DNA of 12,664 nt from Pseudomonadota bacterium (GCA_023432655.1 JAEYUK010000134.1:1-12664), one strand, 5' to 3'; positions 1-7,421 are shown, counted from the stretch's first letter. Program-made: numbers and translations. The notes: generated from the sequence alone by a model not told the origin.

Positions 1-325
1 GGACATGACCTTGAGTCGCACGACTGTAAATACTCCCTTCTCGATAAAGGAGATCCAATAAGAAAACTAAAGTTAAGTTAAAAACACAACTCCCTAGAAC
101 GTCGCCCACCGCTAAATTAGGATTTTCAACAAAAGCAACTGAACTTACACCGGTTATGAGTTCAGGTAAGGAAGTAATCGTCGCGAGCATGATGATGCCG
201 ACAAGATTGCGCCCTAATCCTGTTTTATTAGCGATCTGATCAGCTTGAAGAGAAAGTTGATAACCACCAATTCCAATAATCACTGAAATAGCAATAAACT
301 GAAGCCATACTATAAGCATTTCCAT
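1..325 (-). CDS. Sodium/calcium exchanger family (CaCA) membrane protein, N-terminal part
   Basis: This is the first 108 codons of an inner-membrane cation/Ca2+ antiporter, cut by the window edge. The translation begins MEMLIVWLQFIAISVIIGIG, a first membrane helix. It continues with an alpha-1 repeat: TSLPE at residues 51-55, with Glu55 the expected ion-binding acid, then GDVLGSCVFN at 74-83, the counterpart of the usual G(N/D)xxGSNxFN. Cys80 sits where Asn is common in the family. The ATG at 325 is chosen because GAGGG lies 4 nt upstream in a good Shine-Dalgarno position, and no in-frame alternative precedes it. Family knowledge: these proteins exchange Ca2+ or other cations against Na+, H+ or K+. 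The exact ion cannot be read from this fragment. It diverges from a Na+/H+ antiporter gene with a 216-bp shared intergenic region. Confidence 0.85.
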   Translation of the reverse strand, partial: MEMLIVWLQFIAISVIIGIGGYQLSLQADQIANKTGLGRNLVGIIMLATITSLPELITGVSSVAFVENPNLAVGDVLGSCVFNLTLVFLLDLLYREGSIYSRATQGHV

Positions 326-385
326 GTATCCCTCATAACAGCATAGTGGAGCGAGAGTTTAGAAATGCAACGGGGTCCTGTGTTT

Positions 386-406
386 AGTCAGACTTTTCAA
401 GTCAGA
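386..406. repeat. Short direct and inverted repeat between divergent cation transporter genes
   Basis: AGTCAGA occurs at 386-392 and again at 400-406, 14 nt start to start. Between them GACTT (391-395) and AAGTC (399-403) form a 5-bp inverted repeat around a 3-nt centre. It lies between the divergent exchanger and antiporter starts, upstream of the antiporter promoter, so it could be a regulator site. It is short enough to be chance. Confidence 0.25.
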
Positions 407-426
407 ATAAGGACAAAACGGTCGAA

Positions 427-455
427 TTGACGCAAATTAGGACCTATGTTGTAAT
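427..455 (+). promoter_or_regulatory. Sigma-70-like promoter for the Na+/H+ antiporter gene
   Basis: TTGACG (427-432, five of six consensus bases) is separated by exactly 17 bp from TGTAAT (450-455, five of six). The predicted transcription start near 462 gives a leader of about 80 nt, containing both hairpins of the candidate regulatory RNA. Confidence 0.6.
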
Positions 456-469
456 TTAAGGAAATACAA

Positions 470-541
470 AAAGGGTTCTGCCGAAAGGCAGGAGTTAGTC
501 GTGGTAGGGTCGCCATTGTAATTAACTACAATAGGTGAACT
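470..541 (+). promoter_or_regulatory. Structured 5' leader, candidate cation riboswitch controlling translation
   Basis: Seen in the sequence: a 7-bp hairpin closed by a GAAA (GNRA) tetraloop (476-482 paired with 487-493), then a second hairpin. In the second, CGCC and ATTGTA (511-520) pair with TACAAT and GGTG (527-532 and 534-537), leaving A533 bulged. The second hairpin buries AGGTG, the ribosome binding site 4 nt before the ATG. Its loop bases TAAC (523-526) are complementary to GTTA (494-497), which lies just after hairpin 1, giving a possible pseudoknot. GTTC (475-478) and GAAC (537-540) are a competing pairing. Known families: nhaA-I and nhaA-II RNAs (reported Li+ sensors) and the DUF1646 RNA (reported Na+ sensor) precede cation antiporter genes. 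Assignment to any of these is inference; I could not check the consensus. Confidence 0.5.
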
Positions 542-1816
542 ATGGCCCCGAGCTTTATTGAAGCGACAGCAACGGTTATTTTCTTTCTGGCAATCATCCA
601 CACATTTCTAGTCAACCAATTCGCAAAAATTGGGCACAAGTATCCAGAAGGATCAATTCCGGAAAATCTTTTTCACTATCTTGCAGAAATTGAAGCGGTG
701 TTTGGAATCTGGTCTGCACTCTTCTTAATTATTATTGCTTGTAGTGATGGTCTCATGGCCCCCATCACTTATCTGGAAACACTCAACTTCACTGAGCCTG
801 CGTTTGTCTTCGTCATTATGGCAATGGCCGGCACTCGTCCCATTGTAAAGTTATCCGAAAAACTCATCATTAAGTCGTCGGGCCTTATTCCCATTCTTCC
901 TAAGCGAATGTCTTTTTATATAGCGGTGCTGATCCTTGGACCACTTCTGGGTTCCTTCATTACTGAGCCCGCTGCCATGACCGTGACTGCCCTCATCCTC
1001 TTAAAATTCTTCTACTCCGAAGAAATGAGTAAGAAATTTAAGTATGCAACCATTGGTCTTTTATTTGTAAATATCTCCATCGGCGGCACACTTTCGCATT
1101 TTGCCGCTCCTCCGGTTCTTATGGTTGCCGGCAAATGGGGATGGGGTCTTGAATTCATGTTCTTAAACTTTGGCTACAAAGGGGCCATCTCTTGTGTGAT
1201 CAGCTCCCTTCTTATGGCATGGTATTTTAGAGATGAACTTAAAGGTGATCTTAGCGAGAAAAAAGAAGACCCGAGACTTATGCCAATCCCTTTATGGATA
1301 ACCTTCATCCACCTTCTCTTCCTGGTGCTGGTCGTTTTAACCGCCCATCACATGGTTGTATTTTTAGGTCTCTTTTTGTTCTTCCTCGGCTTCACTATTG
1401 TGACTAACGAATTCCAAGATCCAATTAAGGTAAAAGAGTCCCTCATGGTAGGATTTTTCTTAGGAGGCTTGATTGTTCTCGGTTCCCACCAGAGATGGTG
1501 GCTTCAGCCGCTTCTGGTACAGCTTTCCGACTACGTTCTCTTTTTCGGGTCAACGGGCCTTACTGCCATAACCGACAATGCCGCCTTAACTTATCTGGGT
1601 TCCCTGGTTGAGTTATCGGATTCAGCGAAGTATTTCCTTCTTGCGGGAGCGGTCTCTGGTGGGGGGCTTACAGTGATTGCCAATGCTCCAAACCCCGCGG
1701 GATATGGGATCTTAAAGAATTCGTTTGATGGCAGCAGTATTTCTCCCTTCGGAATATTGGTGGGAGCGATCATGCCGACAATCGTAGCACTTGCGTGTTT
1801 TGGCCTACTCCCGTAG
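542..1816 (+). CDS. Putative Na+/H+ antiporter (ion transporter superfamily)
   Basis: A 424-residue polytopic inner-membrane protein made almost entirely of hydrophobic helices. It resembles the 'putative Na+/H+ antiporter' family (formerly DUF1504, Na_H_antiport_3). Two related elements suggest the inverted internal duplication of the ArsB/NhaD-type ion transporter superfamily. The first is TEPAAMTVTALIL, starting near residue 141; the second is TDNAALTYLGSLV, starting near residue 344. The second is followed by a Gly-rich GGGLTVIANAPNP segment near 375-390. Acidic Glu142 and Asp345 in these motifs are candidates for cation/proton coupling. The ATG at 542 is set by AGGTG 4 nt upstream, itself inside a hairpin. 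Expected role: Na+ (or Li+) extrusion in exchange for protons. The substrate is inferred from family and leader, not proven. Its last 12 bp overlap the convergent OsmC-YcaO gene. Confidence 0.8.
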   Translation: MAPSFIEATATVIFFLAIIHTFLVNQFAKIGHKYPEGSIPENLFHYLAEIEAVFGIWSALFLIIIACSDGLMAPITYLETLNFTEPAFVFVIMAMAGTRPIVKLSEKLIIKSSGLIPILPKRMSFYIAVLILGPLLGSFITEPAAMTVTALILLKFFYSEEMSKKFKYATIGLLFVNISIGGTLSHFAAPPVLMVAGKWGWGLEFMFLNFGYKGAISCVISSLLMAWYFRDELKGDLSEKKEDPRLMPIPLWITFIHLLFLVLVVLTAHHMVVFLGLFLFFLGFTIVTNEFQDPIKVKESLMVGFFLGGLIVLGSHQRWWLQPLLVQLSDYVLFFGSTGLTAITDNAALTYLGSLVELSDSAKYFLLAGAVSGGGLTVIANAPNPAGYGILKNSFDGSSISPFGILVGAIMPTIVALACFGLLP

Positions 1817-1822
1817 TAGGCC
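1802..1822. terminator. Terminator-like inverted repeat at convergent gene ends
   Basis: GGCCTAC (1802-1808) and GTAGGCC (1816-1822) form a perfect 7-bp GC-rich stem with a 7-nt loop. On the plus strand only TTT follows, and on the minus strand AAAA follows, so the U-tract is weak. The repeat covers the stop codons of both the antiporter (1814-1816) and the OsmC-YcaO gene (1805-1807). It may act as a weak bidirectional terminator or an mRNA 3'-end stabiliser. Confidence 0.45.
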
Positions 1823-3988
1823 TTTGACTGACTGGATCTTCTTGTAACTCGCAATGAGCTTCAAATGTTTATCGATACCGGTGAGGTTAAGGTCAGTCTT
1901 AAAGAGACCTGGGAATCGAACTTCACCTGAAACAGTCTTAGTCACTAGTTCTAATAAAGTCTTTCCATACATGCGTGAGAGGTTGTTCTCATAGTGAGTA
2001 AATTCCAGTTCTTCATCAATTTCGATATCCAGCACGACGTTGAGTGCCTGATAGAATTTCTTCCGCTCCGGGAGACTATTACTAAAAGTGGATAGCATCT
2101 CTACTAGTCCCTTCGCATTTTCATACTGCTTTAATGCAATAAGTCCCAGAGCACGCAGTTCACAAATAGTCATCTGGCCCCACACAGAATTTTCATCAAA
2201 AGAAATTCCAATGAGTTCAGCAATGGTGGTGTACTGCTCAACACCGCTTTCTTCCAAGCGGTTAACCAGGTCTTCAAGCTCCTCATCATTTAGCGAATGT
2301 AGGTTTAAAATATCACGTCTAAAATCCAAGGCTCGATTATGATTATCCCAGATGAGGTCTTCCATCTGGTAAATTTCAGAATAGTTCGGTACTAGAATGC
2401 GAGTGGCATGGGCCCCTAGTTCCTGATAGTCAGCAATATAAACTTCCTTCTCCATCTCCTGAAGAAGTCCCATTAAGTATTTAAATTCTTCTTCGGTGGT
2501 TCCAGAGAAATTCCAGTCTACGAAATCATAGTGAGCTTCCGAACTAAAAAATTTCCAGGAAACTACACCCGATGAATCAATGAAGTGATCAACGAGGTTA
2601 TTGTGTTCTTTGACCGCAAATTCGTTAAAAGTCGGAGGAACGATATCATTAAGACCTTCAAAACTTCTTCCTTGAAGAAGTTCCGTAAGAGTGCGCTCAA
2701 GGGCCACTTCAAAATTTGGATGGGAGCCAAAAGAAGCGAAGGCCCCACCATTTCGTGGATTCAAAAGAGTCACGTTCATGACCGGGAAGCGACCGCCTAA
2801 GGAAGCGTCTTTCACTAGAACTGGAAAGCCCTGCTCTTCCAGCTTATTAATAGCTTCGATGATTTTCGGGTAGCGATTGAGAACTTCCTGAGGCACATCC
2901 GGTAATGTTATTTCGTTCTGGATGATTTCATTCTTAACTGCACGTTCAAAAATCTCAGAGAGCGCCTGAACCCGCGCTTCATTGATGCTGTTGCCGGCGC
3001 TCATGCCGTTACTCACATAAAGATTGGCGATGAGATTCACCGGGATATAAACAGTTTTAAGATCTGATTGGCGAACGAACGGAACCGCGCAGACTCCCCG
3101 ATCAACATTCCCTGAATTGGTATCATAGAGATGAGAGAATTTAAGCTCCCCTTCCTGACCGTAAGTTTCCAGAAGATAATCATCCATCATTCCCTCAGGA
3201 ATTGAATCATCTTCTCCAGCGGTAAACCACTTCTCATTTGGATAGTGAACAAAGGCAGATTCAGAGATCTCCTGTCCAAGATAGAAATCGCTATAAAAAT
3301 AATTAGTACTTAATCGTTCAAAGTATTCACCCAAAGCCGAACACAAGGCCGCTAGCTTAGTGGCCCCTTTCCCGTTGGTAAAACACATCGGCGAATCAGC
3401 GTCACGGATGTGAACAGACCAGACGTTAGGAACAGGGTTTCGCCATGAAGAAATCTCAATATTAATTCCCATGGCCTTAAGACGTGAACTCATCTTAACG
3501 ACAGTTTCCTCGAGAGAAGAGTCCTTGCCGGGAATCATCGTCTTATTTTCAGCGGTGATTAAATCTTCAAAGAAAGCCTCGGACTCTTTACCCAAAACGT
3601 TTCGAGGATTAATTTTAAAACCTGGATTATTCTGGATCACCCGTTTCACGGTACAGCGATCCATCGCCTTCAAGATCCCATCACGGTCATGTTCAGAAAT
3701 ACTATCAGGTAGTTCAATTTCTATATTAAAGATCTGATTGTAACGATTATCAGGATCAACGATATTATTCTGAGTAACCCGAATATCCTCAGTTGGGATG
3801 TTTCGGGCCACGCAATATACCTTCACAAAGTAGGCCGCACAAAGAGCTGAGGAAGCCAGGAAATAATCGAAAGGTCCTGGAGCGGTTCCGTCTCCCTTAT
3901 AGCGTATAGGTTGATCCGCGATGATAGTAAAATCATCAAAAGTGGCTTCGAGCCTTAAATTCTCTAAAAATCGTACGTTTACTTGCAT
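1805..3988 (-). CDS. OsmC domain/YcaO domain fusion protein
   Basis: 727 residues. Residues 1-125 are an OsmC/Ohr-like domain with the two family cysteines (Cys50 in SSALCAAYF and Cys112 in DRCTVK). Residues ~150-727 align well from memory with E. coli YcaO (586 aa). Shared segments include PGKD near 153, NPVPNVWSVHIRD, NGKGATK, SALGEYFERLS near 218, SAGNSINEARVQALSEIFER, FIDSSGV and NFSGTTEEEF. A helical TPR-like C-terminus follows, without the PxPxP tail of azoline-forming YcaOs. E. coli YcaO is reported to assist RimO-dependent methylthiolation of ribosomal protein S12, and YcaO domains generally use ATP to activate amide backbones. The OsmC part suggests thiol or peroxide chemistry, but its partner role is inference. 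The ATG at 3988 matches the conserved start of the OsmC part but has no Shine-Dalgarno. No rimO lies nearby. Confidence 0.9.
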   Translation of the reverse strand: MQVNVRFLENLRLEATFDDFTIIADQPIRYKGDGTAPGPFDYFLASSALCAAYFVKVYCVARNIPTEDIRVTQNNIVDPDNRYNQIFNIEIELPDSISEHDRDGILKAMDRCTVKRVIQNNPGFKINPRNVLGKESEAFFEDLITAENKTMIPGKDSSLEETVVKMSSRLKAMGINIEISSWRNPVPNVWSVHIRDADSPMCFTNGKGATKLAALCSALGEYFERLSTNYFYSDFYLGQEISESAFVHYPNEKWFTAGEDDSIPEGMMDDYLLETYGQEGELKFSHLYDTNSGNVDRGVCAVPFVRQSDLKTVYIPVNLIANLYVSNGMSAGNSINEARVQALSEIFERAVKNEIIQNEITLPDVPQEVLNRYPKIIEAINKLEEQGFPVLVKDASLGGRFPVMNVTLLNPRNGGAFASFGSHPNFEVALERTLTELLQGRSFEGLNDIVPPTFNEFAVKEHNNLVDHFIDSSGVVSWKFFSSEAHYDFVDWNFSGTTEEEFKYLMGLLQEMEKEVYIADYQELGAHATRILVPNYSEIYQMEDLIWDNHNRALDFRRDILNLHSLNDEELEDLVNRLEESGVEQYTTIAELIGISFDENSVWGQMTICELRALGLIALKQYENAKGLVEMLSTFSNSLPERKKFYQALNVVLDIEIDEELEFTHYENNLSRMYGKTLLELVTKTVSGEVRFPGLFKTDLNLTGIDKHLKLIASYKKIQSVKGLLRE

Positions 3989-3995
3989 AATACAT

Positions 3996-4007
3996 TGCTA
4001 AATAGCA
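3996..4007. promoter_or_regulatory. Small inverted repeat over the ycaO-type gene promoter/start
   Basis: TGCTA (3996-4000) and TAGCA (4003-4007) are inverted arms with a 2-nt centre, 8-19 nt upstream of the OsmC-YcaO ATG. On the minus strand it overlaps TG-C-TATTTA, a weak extended -10 (4007 to 3999). This would place transcription start within a few bases of the ATG. It could be an operator. The motif is short and the -10 match is poor. Confidence 0.25.
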
Positions 4008-4063
4008 CTAATTTCAGAGTCAGAACAGCTTGGAAATAAAGAGAAAGTAAATTCTATAGGTAA

Positions 4064-4085
4064 CTATTAAGATCCTATTAAAATC
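4064..4085. repeat. Tandem 11-bp direct repeat in divergent intergenic region
   Basis: CTATTAAGATC (4064-4074) is followed immediately by CTATTAAAATC (4075-4085), differing at one of 11 positions. A poorer copy starts at 4054 (CTATAGGTAA). The ~11-bp period places the copies on the same DNA face, as expected for cooperative binding sites. It lies between the divergent OsmC-YcaO and histidine kinase genes, upstream of the kinase start. Confidence 0.35.
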
Positions 4086-4092
4086 ATGACCT

Positions 4093-4104
4093 TAAGAATT
4101 CTTA
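4093..4104. promoter_or_regulatory. Perfect 12-bp palindrome upstream of the kinase gene
   Basis: TAAGAATTCTTA is a perfect palindrome 52 bp before the kinase ATG. It sits just above the possible promoter and 7 bp downstream of the tandem CTATTAA repeat. It is a candidate operator. AT-rich palindromes of this size occur by chance, so support is weak. Confidence 0.25.
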
Positions 4105-4107
4105 TTT

Positions 4108-4136
4108 TAAACATCATATTCGATCTAGGTTACACT
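4108..4136 (+). promoter_or_regulatory. Possible promoter of the histidine kinase gene
   Basis: TAAACA (4108-4113) and TACACT (4131-4136) are each four-of-six matches to -35 and -10 boxes with a 17-bp spacer. They would start transcription near 4143, just before the GAGG ribosome binding site. Correct placement is the main support. Confidence 0.3.
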
Positions 4137-4156
4137 GTTCAGACTGAGGTTTGGTC

Positions 4157-6046
4157 ATGTCAGAAAAGAATCCGAGCAATGATTCATTATATTCGAGTGC
4201 AGAGAATTTCAGGCTTCTAGTTGAAACGGTGAAAGATTATGGAATCTTTATGCTGGATCCGGATGGTTTCATTAGAACATGGAATGAGGGCGCTAAGAAT
4301 ATAAAAGGTTATGATGGGGCCGAAATTATCGGTAAGCATTTCTCCATCTTTTATTCTGAAAAGGATATTAAAGAAAGAAAACCCCAGTTTGAACTGACAG
4401 AAGCAGCTCGGGTTGGACGTTTCGAAGATGAAGGTTGGCGAATTCGAAAAGATGGATCAAAGTTCTGGGCCAACGTCATCATCACGGCCCTTCGAAAAGA
4501 TGGGGAACTGATCGGATTTTCAAAAGTCACCAGAGATTTATCTGAGAGAAAAAAACTTGAAAACGAACTACTCGAAGTCCGCAATGCTCTTCAAGAACGA
4601 GTTCAATCAACAACTGAAGCGTTACTCGCCACCCAGGACCGTTTATCTATCGCTCTTAATTCAGCTCATATGGGGATTTTTGATTGGGATGTTCAGAACA
4701 ATAAAGTTTTCTGGTCTGACACTCTCTTAAAACTCTGGGACTACCGCCGAGAGGACTTCCCTGGGACCATGGAGGGAGTTAAAGAGAGGATGCATCCCGA
4801 AGATATTAAGCTCTTTGACCTGGCAGTTAAGGAGACTTTCGAGAACGATAAAGATTATGATTTAGACTATCGGGTTATCTGGCCTGATAAAAGTATCCAT
4901 TGGATCAATGCTAAGGGCAGAGTCATCCGTGATATAAATGGAAAAGTCATTCGTTTTACAGGAACGGGTGCAGACATCACTGAGCGGAAAGTAACCGAAG
5001 AAAGAAATAGAATCCTGGCCGAGGTCAGTATGATTTTTTCTTCCTCCTTAGAATATAAAGAAACCATTAAACAAGCTTCCTCCCTTATTGTTCCTGCCTT
5101 CGCGAGTAAAATTGATATTCGTTTATATGAAGAAGAAAAACTTAAACCCTTTTTTGAATTTTATGAATCAAACCAGAACCCAGATATTGGCTCCTCTCTT
5201 ACGGTGGATATCCATGTACGCGGCAAAGTTACTGGTGTGATTACTTTTATTACAGACAAATCCCGCGCGCCATTTTTTGAAAGTGATAGGGATTTTGCAG
5301 CACAATTTGCACAGAGAGTGGCCCTCGCCGTGGATGCAGGTAAACTTTATCAGTCCGCGCAGAATGCGATTAGAGTCCGGGAAGAAGTAGTGGCCATCGT
5401 CTCTCATGATTTAAAAACTCCACTTAGTGGGGTGCTATTAAATACTCAACTCCTGATGCGAAAAATGACAAAGGATGAAATAAACCCTTATATAAAAAAA
5501 ATCGAACGGATAAAACACTCTGCTGAAAGGATGAACTCTCTCATTGAAGAAATCCTGGATGTCACAAAACTGGAAGCAGGAACCTTTTCCATTGAACCAC
5601 AGATTGAAGAAGTCCAATCATTTGTGGTGGAGGCCATCGAACTTCATAAATCAATTGCGGAAGAAAAATCCATCGAGCTCCTATTAAACTTTCAAAGTAG
5701 TGGCACGAAAATTAAATGTGATAGACCCCGCATATTACAAGTACTATCAAACCTCTTAGGAAACGCGCTCAAGTTCACTCCTAATGGCCGATCCATACTA
5801 GTGAATGTGGAAACAGTAAAGGATAAGGTTAAATTCTCTGTGCAGGATTCAGGCCCAGGAATTTCTCAGGATAAAATACCTCTTATCTTTGACCGTTTCT
5901 GGCAAGCCCAAGCAACAAAAAAACTAGGTTCGGGCCTGGGTCTCTTTATTGCTAAAAGTATTGTTGAGGCCCATCAGGGGCAAATCTGGGTTGAGAGTGA
6001 AGAAGGCAAAGGCGCTAATTTTATTTTTACTCTTCCCTGTGACTAA
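4157..6046 (+). CDS. Cytosolic PAS-PAS-GAF sensor histidine kinase
   Basis: 629 residues without transmembrane helices. PAS 1 covers about residues 13-133, ending in a GFSKVTRDLSERKK PAC boundary. PAS 2 (PAS_3-like) covers about 157-278, ending FTGTGADITERK. A GAF-like domain follows at about 285-405, then HisKA with the H-box SHDLKTPLSG (phospho-accepting His417). The ATPase domain shows the N-box NLLGNALKF (Asn536), G1 DSGPGI (Asp564), the F-box IFDRFW and G2 GSGLGL (591). All catalytic elements are intact, so it should autophosphorylate. No receiver domain or response regulator gene lies beside it, so it is an orphan kinase. The ATG at 4157 has GAGG 7 nt upstream. A TTG two codons earlier (4151) would leave only 1 nt to that site and is rejected. 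The signal sensed is unknown. It is followed 36 nt later by the ClC gene. Confidence 0.92.
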   Translation: MSEKNPSNDSLYSSAENFRLLVETVKDYGIFMLDPDGFIRTWNEGAKNIKGYDGAEIIGKHFSIFYSEKDIKERKPQFELTEAARVGRFEDEGWRIRKDGSKFWANVIITALRKDGELIGFSKVTRDLSERKKLENELLEVRNALQERVQSTTEALLATQDRLSIALNSAHMGIFDWDVQNNKVFWSDTLLKLWDYRREDFPGTMEGVKERMHPEDIKLFDLAVKETFENDKDYDLDYRVIWPDKSIHWINAKGRVIRDINGKVIRFTGTGADITERKVTEERNRILAEVSMIFSSSLEYKETIKQASSLIVPAFASKIDIRLYEEEKLKPFFEFYESNQNPDIGSSLTVDIHVRGKVTGVITFITDKSRAPFFESDRDFAAQFAQRVALAVDAGKLYQSAQNAIRVREEVVAIVSHDLKTPLSGVLLNTQLLMRKMTKDEINPYIKKIERIKHSAERMNSLIEEILDVTKLEAGTFSIEPQIEEVQSFVVEAIELHKSIAEEKSIELLLNFQSSGTKIKCDRPRILQVLSNLLGNALKFTPNGRSILVNVETVKDKVKFSVQDSGPGISQDKIPLIFDRFWQAQATKKLGSGLGLFIAKSIVEAHQGQIWVESEEGKGANFIFTLPCD

Positions 6047-6047
6047 G

Positions 6048-6076
6048 TTGAATTAACATCGCCACCCGTGCATAAT
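6048..6076 (+). promoter_or_regulatory. Promoter placing the ClC transcript start at the ATG
   Basis: TTGAAT (6048-6053) is separated by 17 bp from CATAAT (6071-6076, five of six -10 bases). The hexamer is followed by exactly 6 nt and then ATG at 6083, so the predicted +1 is the A of the start codon. It begins right after the kinase stop codon. This suggests the ClC gene is, at least partly, transcribed independently as a leaderless mRNA. Confidence 0.5.
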
Positions 6077-6082
6077 AAATTC

Positions 6083-7372
6083 ATGTTAAAAATGACGAGA
6101 GAAGAGCTCTATAACTATATCATGCTCCATAAATGGCCCTATTGGGCGTCAGCATTAATCGTAGGTTTAGTTGCTGTTAGTTACTCGCAAATTGTTTCCT
6201 GGTCCGAGTCCTTCGCTCACCACATTTATCAAAATGCTCCTGAATACCTCTTCTTCATTACCCCCTCTTTCTTTTTAATCTCCTGGGCCCTCACCTATTT
6301 TATCGCCCCCGAAGCAAAAGGGAGTGGAATTCCCCAAGTCATGGCAGCAGTGGAAATGATTGAGAAAGACCATGATCCAAAAAAAGTTGAAACACTTCTC
6401 GGATTTAAAATCATCATGGTCAAAATAGTAAGCTCCATGATGGCACTCTTAGGTGGAGGGGCCATTGGCCGAGAGGGGCCGACGCTACAGATCTCCGCTT
6501 CTATTTTCTACCTGGCTTCAAAAAAAATTAATTTATTCAAGAAATACATCACCGTCGAAACATGGATCGTAACCGGAGCTGCGGCCGGTCTGGCGGCGGC
6601 CTTCAATACTCCATTGGGTGGCCTGGTCTATGCCATCGAAGAACTTGCAACTCAGCATTTAAACAAGTTTAAAACGTCACTCATCACTGCCGTTATTATT
6701 TCAGGATTCTCCTCCCAGATGATTTTGGGTCCATACCTTTATTTGGGTTATCCAAATATTTTACCGATGGAAAAAGGACTCATTCCAATCATCATCATTA
6801 TCAGTATCGTGGCCGGAATGCTTGGGGCCCTGTTCGGAAAAATCCTTTTTAATCTGACAAAATTTAAATCCCGTTATTTCAAAACAACAAAATCCCTCGC
6901 CCTCCTTTCCATCTCATGTGGACTACTCACGGCCGCCATCATCTATTTTGTTGATCATCGGTTTATGGGGTCCGGGAAAGAAATACTTTTAAATCTACTT
7001 TTTTCAGAGGAAAAAGCAGAATTCCATGTCGCCTTTCTGCGTTTTTTCGCTCCTATACTCACCTACCTCGCCGGAGGAGCAGGAGGGATTTTTGCTCCTT
7101 CGCTCGCAGCTGGCGGAAGCATAGGAAACTTTCTTGCTGAGTTTGCCGCAAGTCCGAATACTAATCTCTGCACACTTTTGGGTATGATCGCTTTCTTAAC
7201 TGGCGTGACACGTGCCCCTTTCACAGCTTTCATTCTTGTGCTTGAAATGACAGATCGTCACTCTTCCATATTTCCCATGATGCTCGCCGCGGTTCTAGCT
7301 AATAATTTTGCTAAGATCATTGGTGAGAGATCATTTTACGAACACATAAAAGAAACCTATCTCGCGAAATGA
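6083..7372 (+). CDS. ClC family chloride channel/antiporter
   Basis: 429 residues, a typical core ClC without C-terminal CBS domains. Visible signatures: the selectivity-filter motif GSGIP (80-84, Ser rather than the Met/Asn types of fluoride ClCs); GREGP (129-133) with gating Glu131, equivalent to Glu148 of E. coli ClC-ec1; and FNTPLGGLVYAIEE ending in Glu186-Glu187, the position of the proton glutamate of ClC-ec1. The conserved GGIFAPSLAAGG lies in the second half. Both glutamates together favour Cl-/H+ exchange over a passive channel; this is an inference from the family. Start: ATG 6083 is preferred because a -10 hexamer lies 6 nt upstream. GTG 6068 and ATG 6092 are in frame, and none of the three has a Shine-Dalgarno. 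A Usp gene follows after 64 nt. Confidence 0.9.
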   Translation: MLKMTREELYNYIMLHKWPYWASALIVGLVAVSYSQIVSWSESFAHHIYQNAPEYLFFITPSFFLISWALTYFIAPEAKGSGIPQVMAAVEMIEKDHDPKKVETLLGFKIIMVKIVSSMMALLGGGAIGREGPTLQISASIFYLASKKINLFKKYITVETWIVTGAAAGLAAAFNTPLGGLVYAIEELATQHLNKFKTSLITAVIISGFSSQMILGPYLYLGYPNILPMEKGLIPIIIIISIVAGMLGALFGKILFNLTKFKSRYFKTTKSLALLSISCGLLTAAIIYFVDHRFMGSGKEILLNLLFSEEKAEFHVAFLRFFAPILTYLAGGAGGIFAPSLAAGGSIGNFLAEFAASPNTNLCTLLGMIAFLTGVTRAPFTAFILVLEMTDRHSSIFPMMLAAVLANNFAKIIGERSFYEHIKETYLAK

Positions 7373-7421
7373 TGTGTCAGGCTTTTCTTAACACAATCTT
7401 CAATAAATTCTGTTGCTTCTG

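Noticed and set aside
442..453. ACCTATGTTGTA complementary to TACAATAGGT in the ribosome-binding hairpin, as an alternative switch helix
   Set aside because: It overlaps the predicted -10 box and so lies upstream of the expected transcript start; it would not be in the RNA.
2585..2873. Short plus-strand open frames inside the OsmC-YcaO gene (and similar ones opposite other genes)
   Set aside because: They lie antisense to strongly conserved coding sequence, show no recognisable domain, and are explained as frame shadows.
4151..4156. TTG start two codons upstream of the kinase ATG
   Set aside because: The GAGG site would be 1 nt from TTG but is 7 nt from ATG 4157, so the ATG is the functional start.
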